Shown here one piece after another: positions 8,488 through 9,786 of a DNA stretch of 9,786 nt; positions within the stretch are counted from its first letter, which is position 1, and the number at the start of each line of letters is the position of its first letter. Made by a program: the position numbers and the translations under genes. The notes beneath the pieces are model-generated. The model was given only the letters and a program-made list of their open reading frames with translations. It searched no databases and had not been told where the DNA came from. This DNA comes from Geobacter sp. UBA1603 (GTDB lineage: Bacteria; Desulfobacterota; Desulfuromonadia; Geobacterales; Pseudopelobacteraceae), in the NCBI GenBank assembly GCA_002322035.1, contig DCNF01000048.1:15886-25671 (forward strand), in the 5' to 3' direction.

Positions 8488-9786
<1,299 letters not shown>

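Overview
The window looks like chromosomal core metabolism from a Geobacter/Desulfuromonas-type anaerobe. The main clue is the block icd (monomeric type) - mdh - korD - korA - korB - korC. This joins an isocitrate dehydrogenase, a malate dehydrogenase and a four-subunit ferredoxin-dependent 2-oxoacid oxidoreductase. I recall this order from Geobacter genomes, but no search was run. Every supported gene is on the minus strand, so the window reads from high to low coordinates. No rRNA, tRNA, CRISPR array, insertion sequence or phage gene is visible.

Right part (9786 to 4583), central carbon metabolism. The C-terminal 432 codons of a monomeric NADP-type isocitrate dehydrogenase are followed, after a gap holding a strong hairpin, by malate dehydrogenase. 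A perfect 16-bp terminator hairpin separates mdh from korDABC. The Kor genes are tightly packed, and the korB ribosome binding site lies inside the end of korA. The Kor complex would interconvert 2-oxoglutarate and succinyl-CoA with ferredoxin. With Icd and Mdh this covers three redox steps of the TCA cycle, in the oxidative or reductive direction. A very strong rho-independent terminator closes the block.

Middle part (4500 to 1971). A clear promoter drives a YrdC/YciO/Sua5-family gene, followed by a small three-helix membrane protein of unknown function. Next comes an O-acetylhomoserine sulfhydrylase (metY) with its own promoter, a possible Rrf2/IscR-like half-site and its own terminator.

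Left part (1921 to 1). QueD, QueE, a creatininase-family metal hydrolase and the first 33 codons of an unknown protein form a chain of overlapping genes (8, 4 and 8 bp overlaps). QueD and QueE make 6-carboxytetrahydropterin and then 7-carboxy-7-deazaguanine, precursors of queuosine and other 7-deazapurines. The coupled creatininase-like enzyme and the truncated gene are the least explained part of the window.

No gene-free stretch exceeds 300 bases. The largest gaps are 4417-4582, 3312-3420, 7332-7447, 1922-2024 and 8402-8487. Each of these holds a promoter, terminator or hairpin described below. I found no convincing novel multi-gene system; the que-creatininase operon is the best lead.
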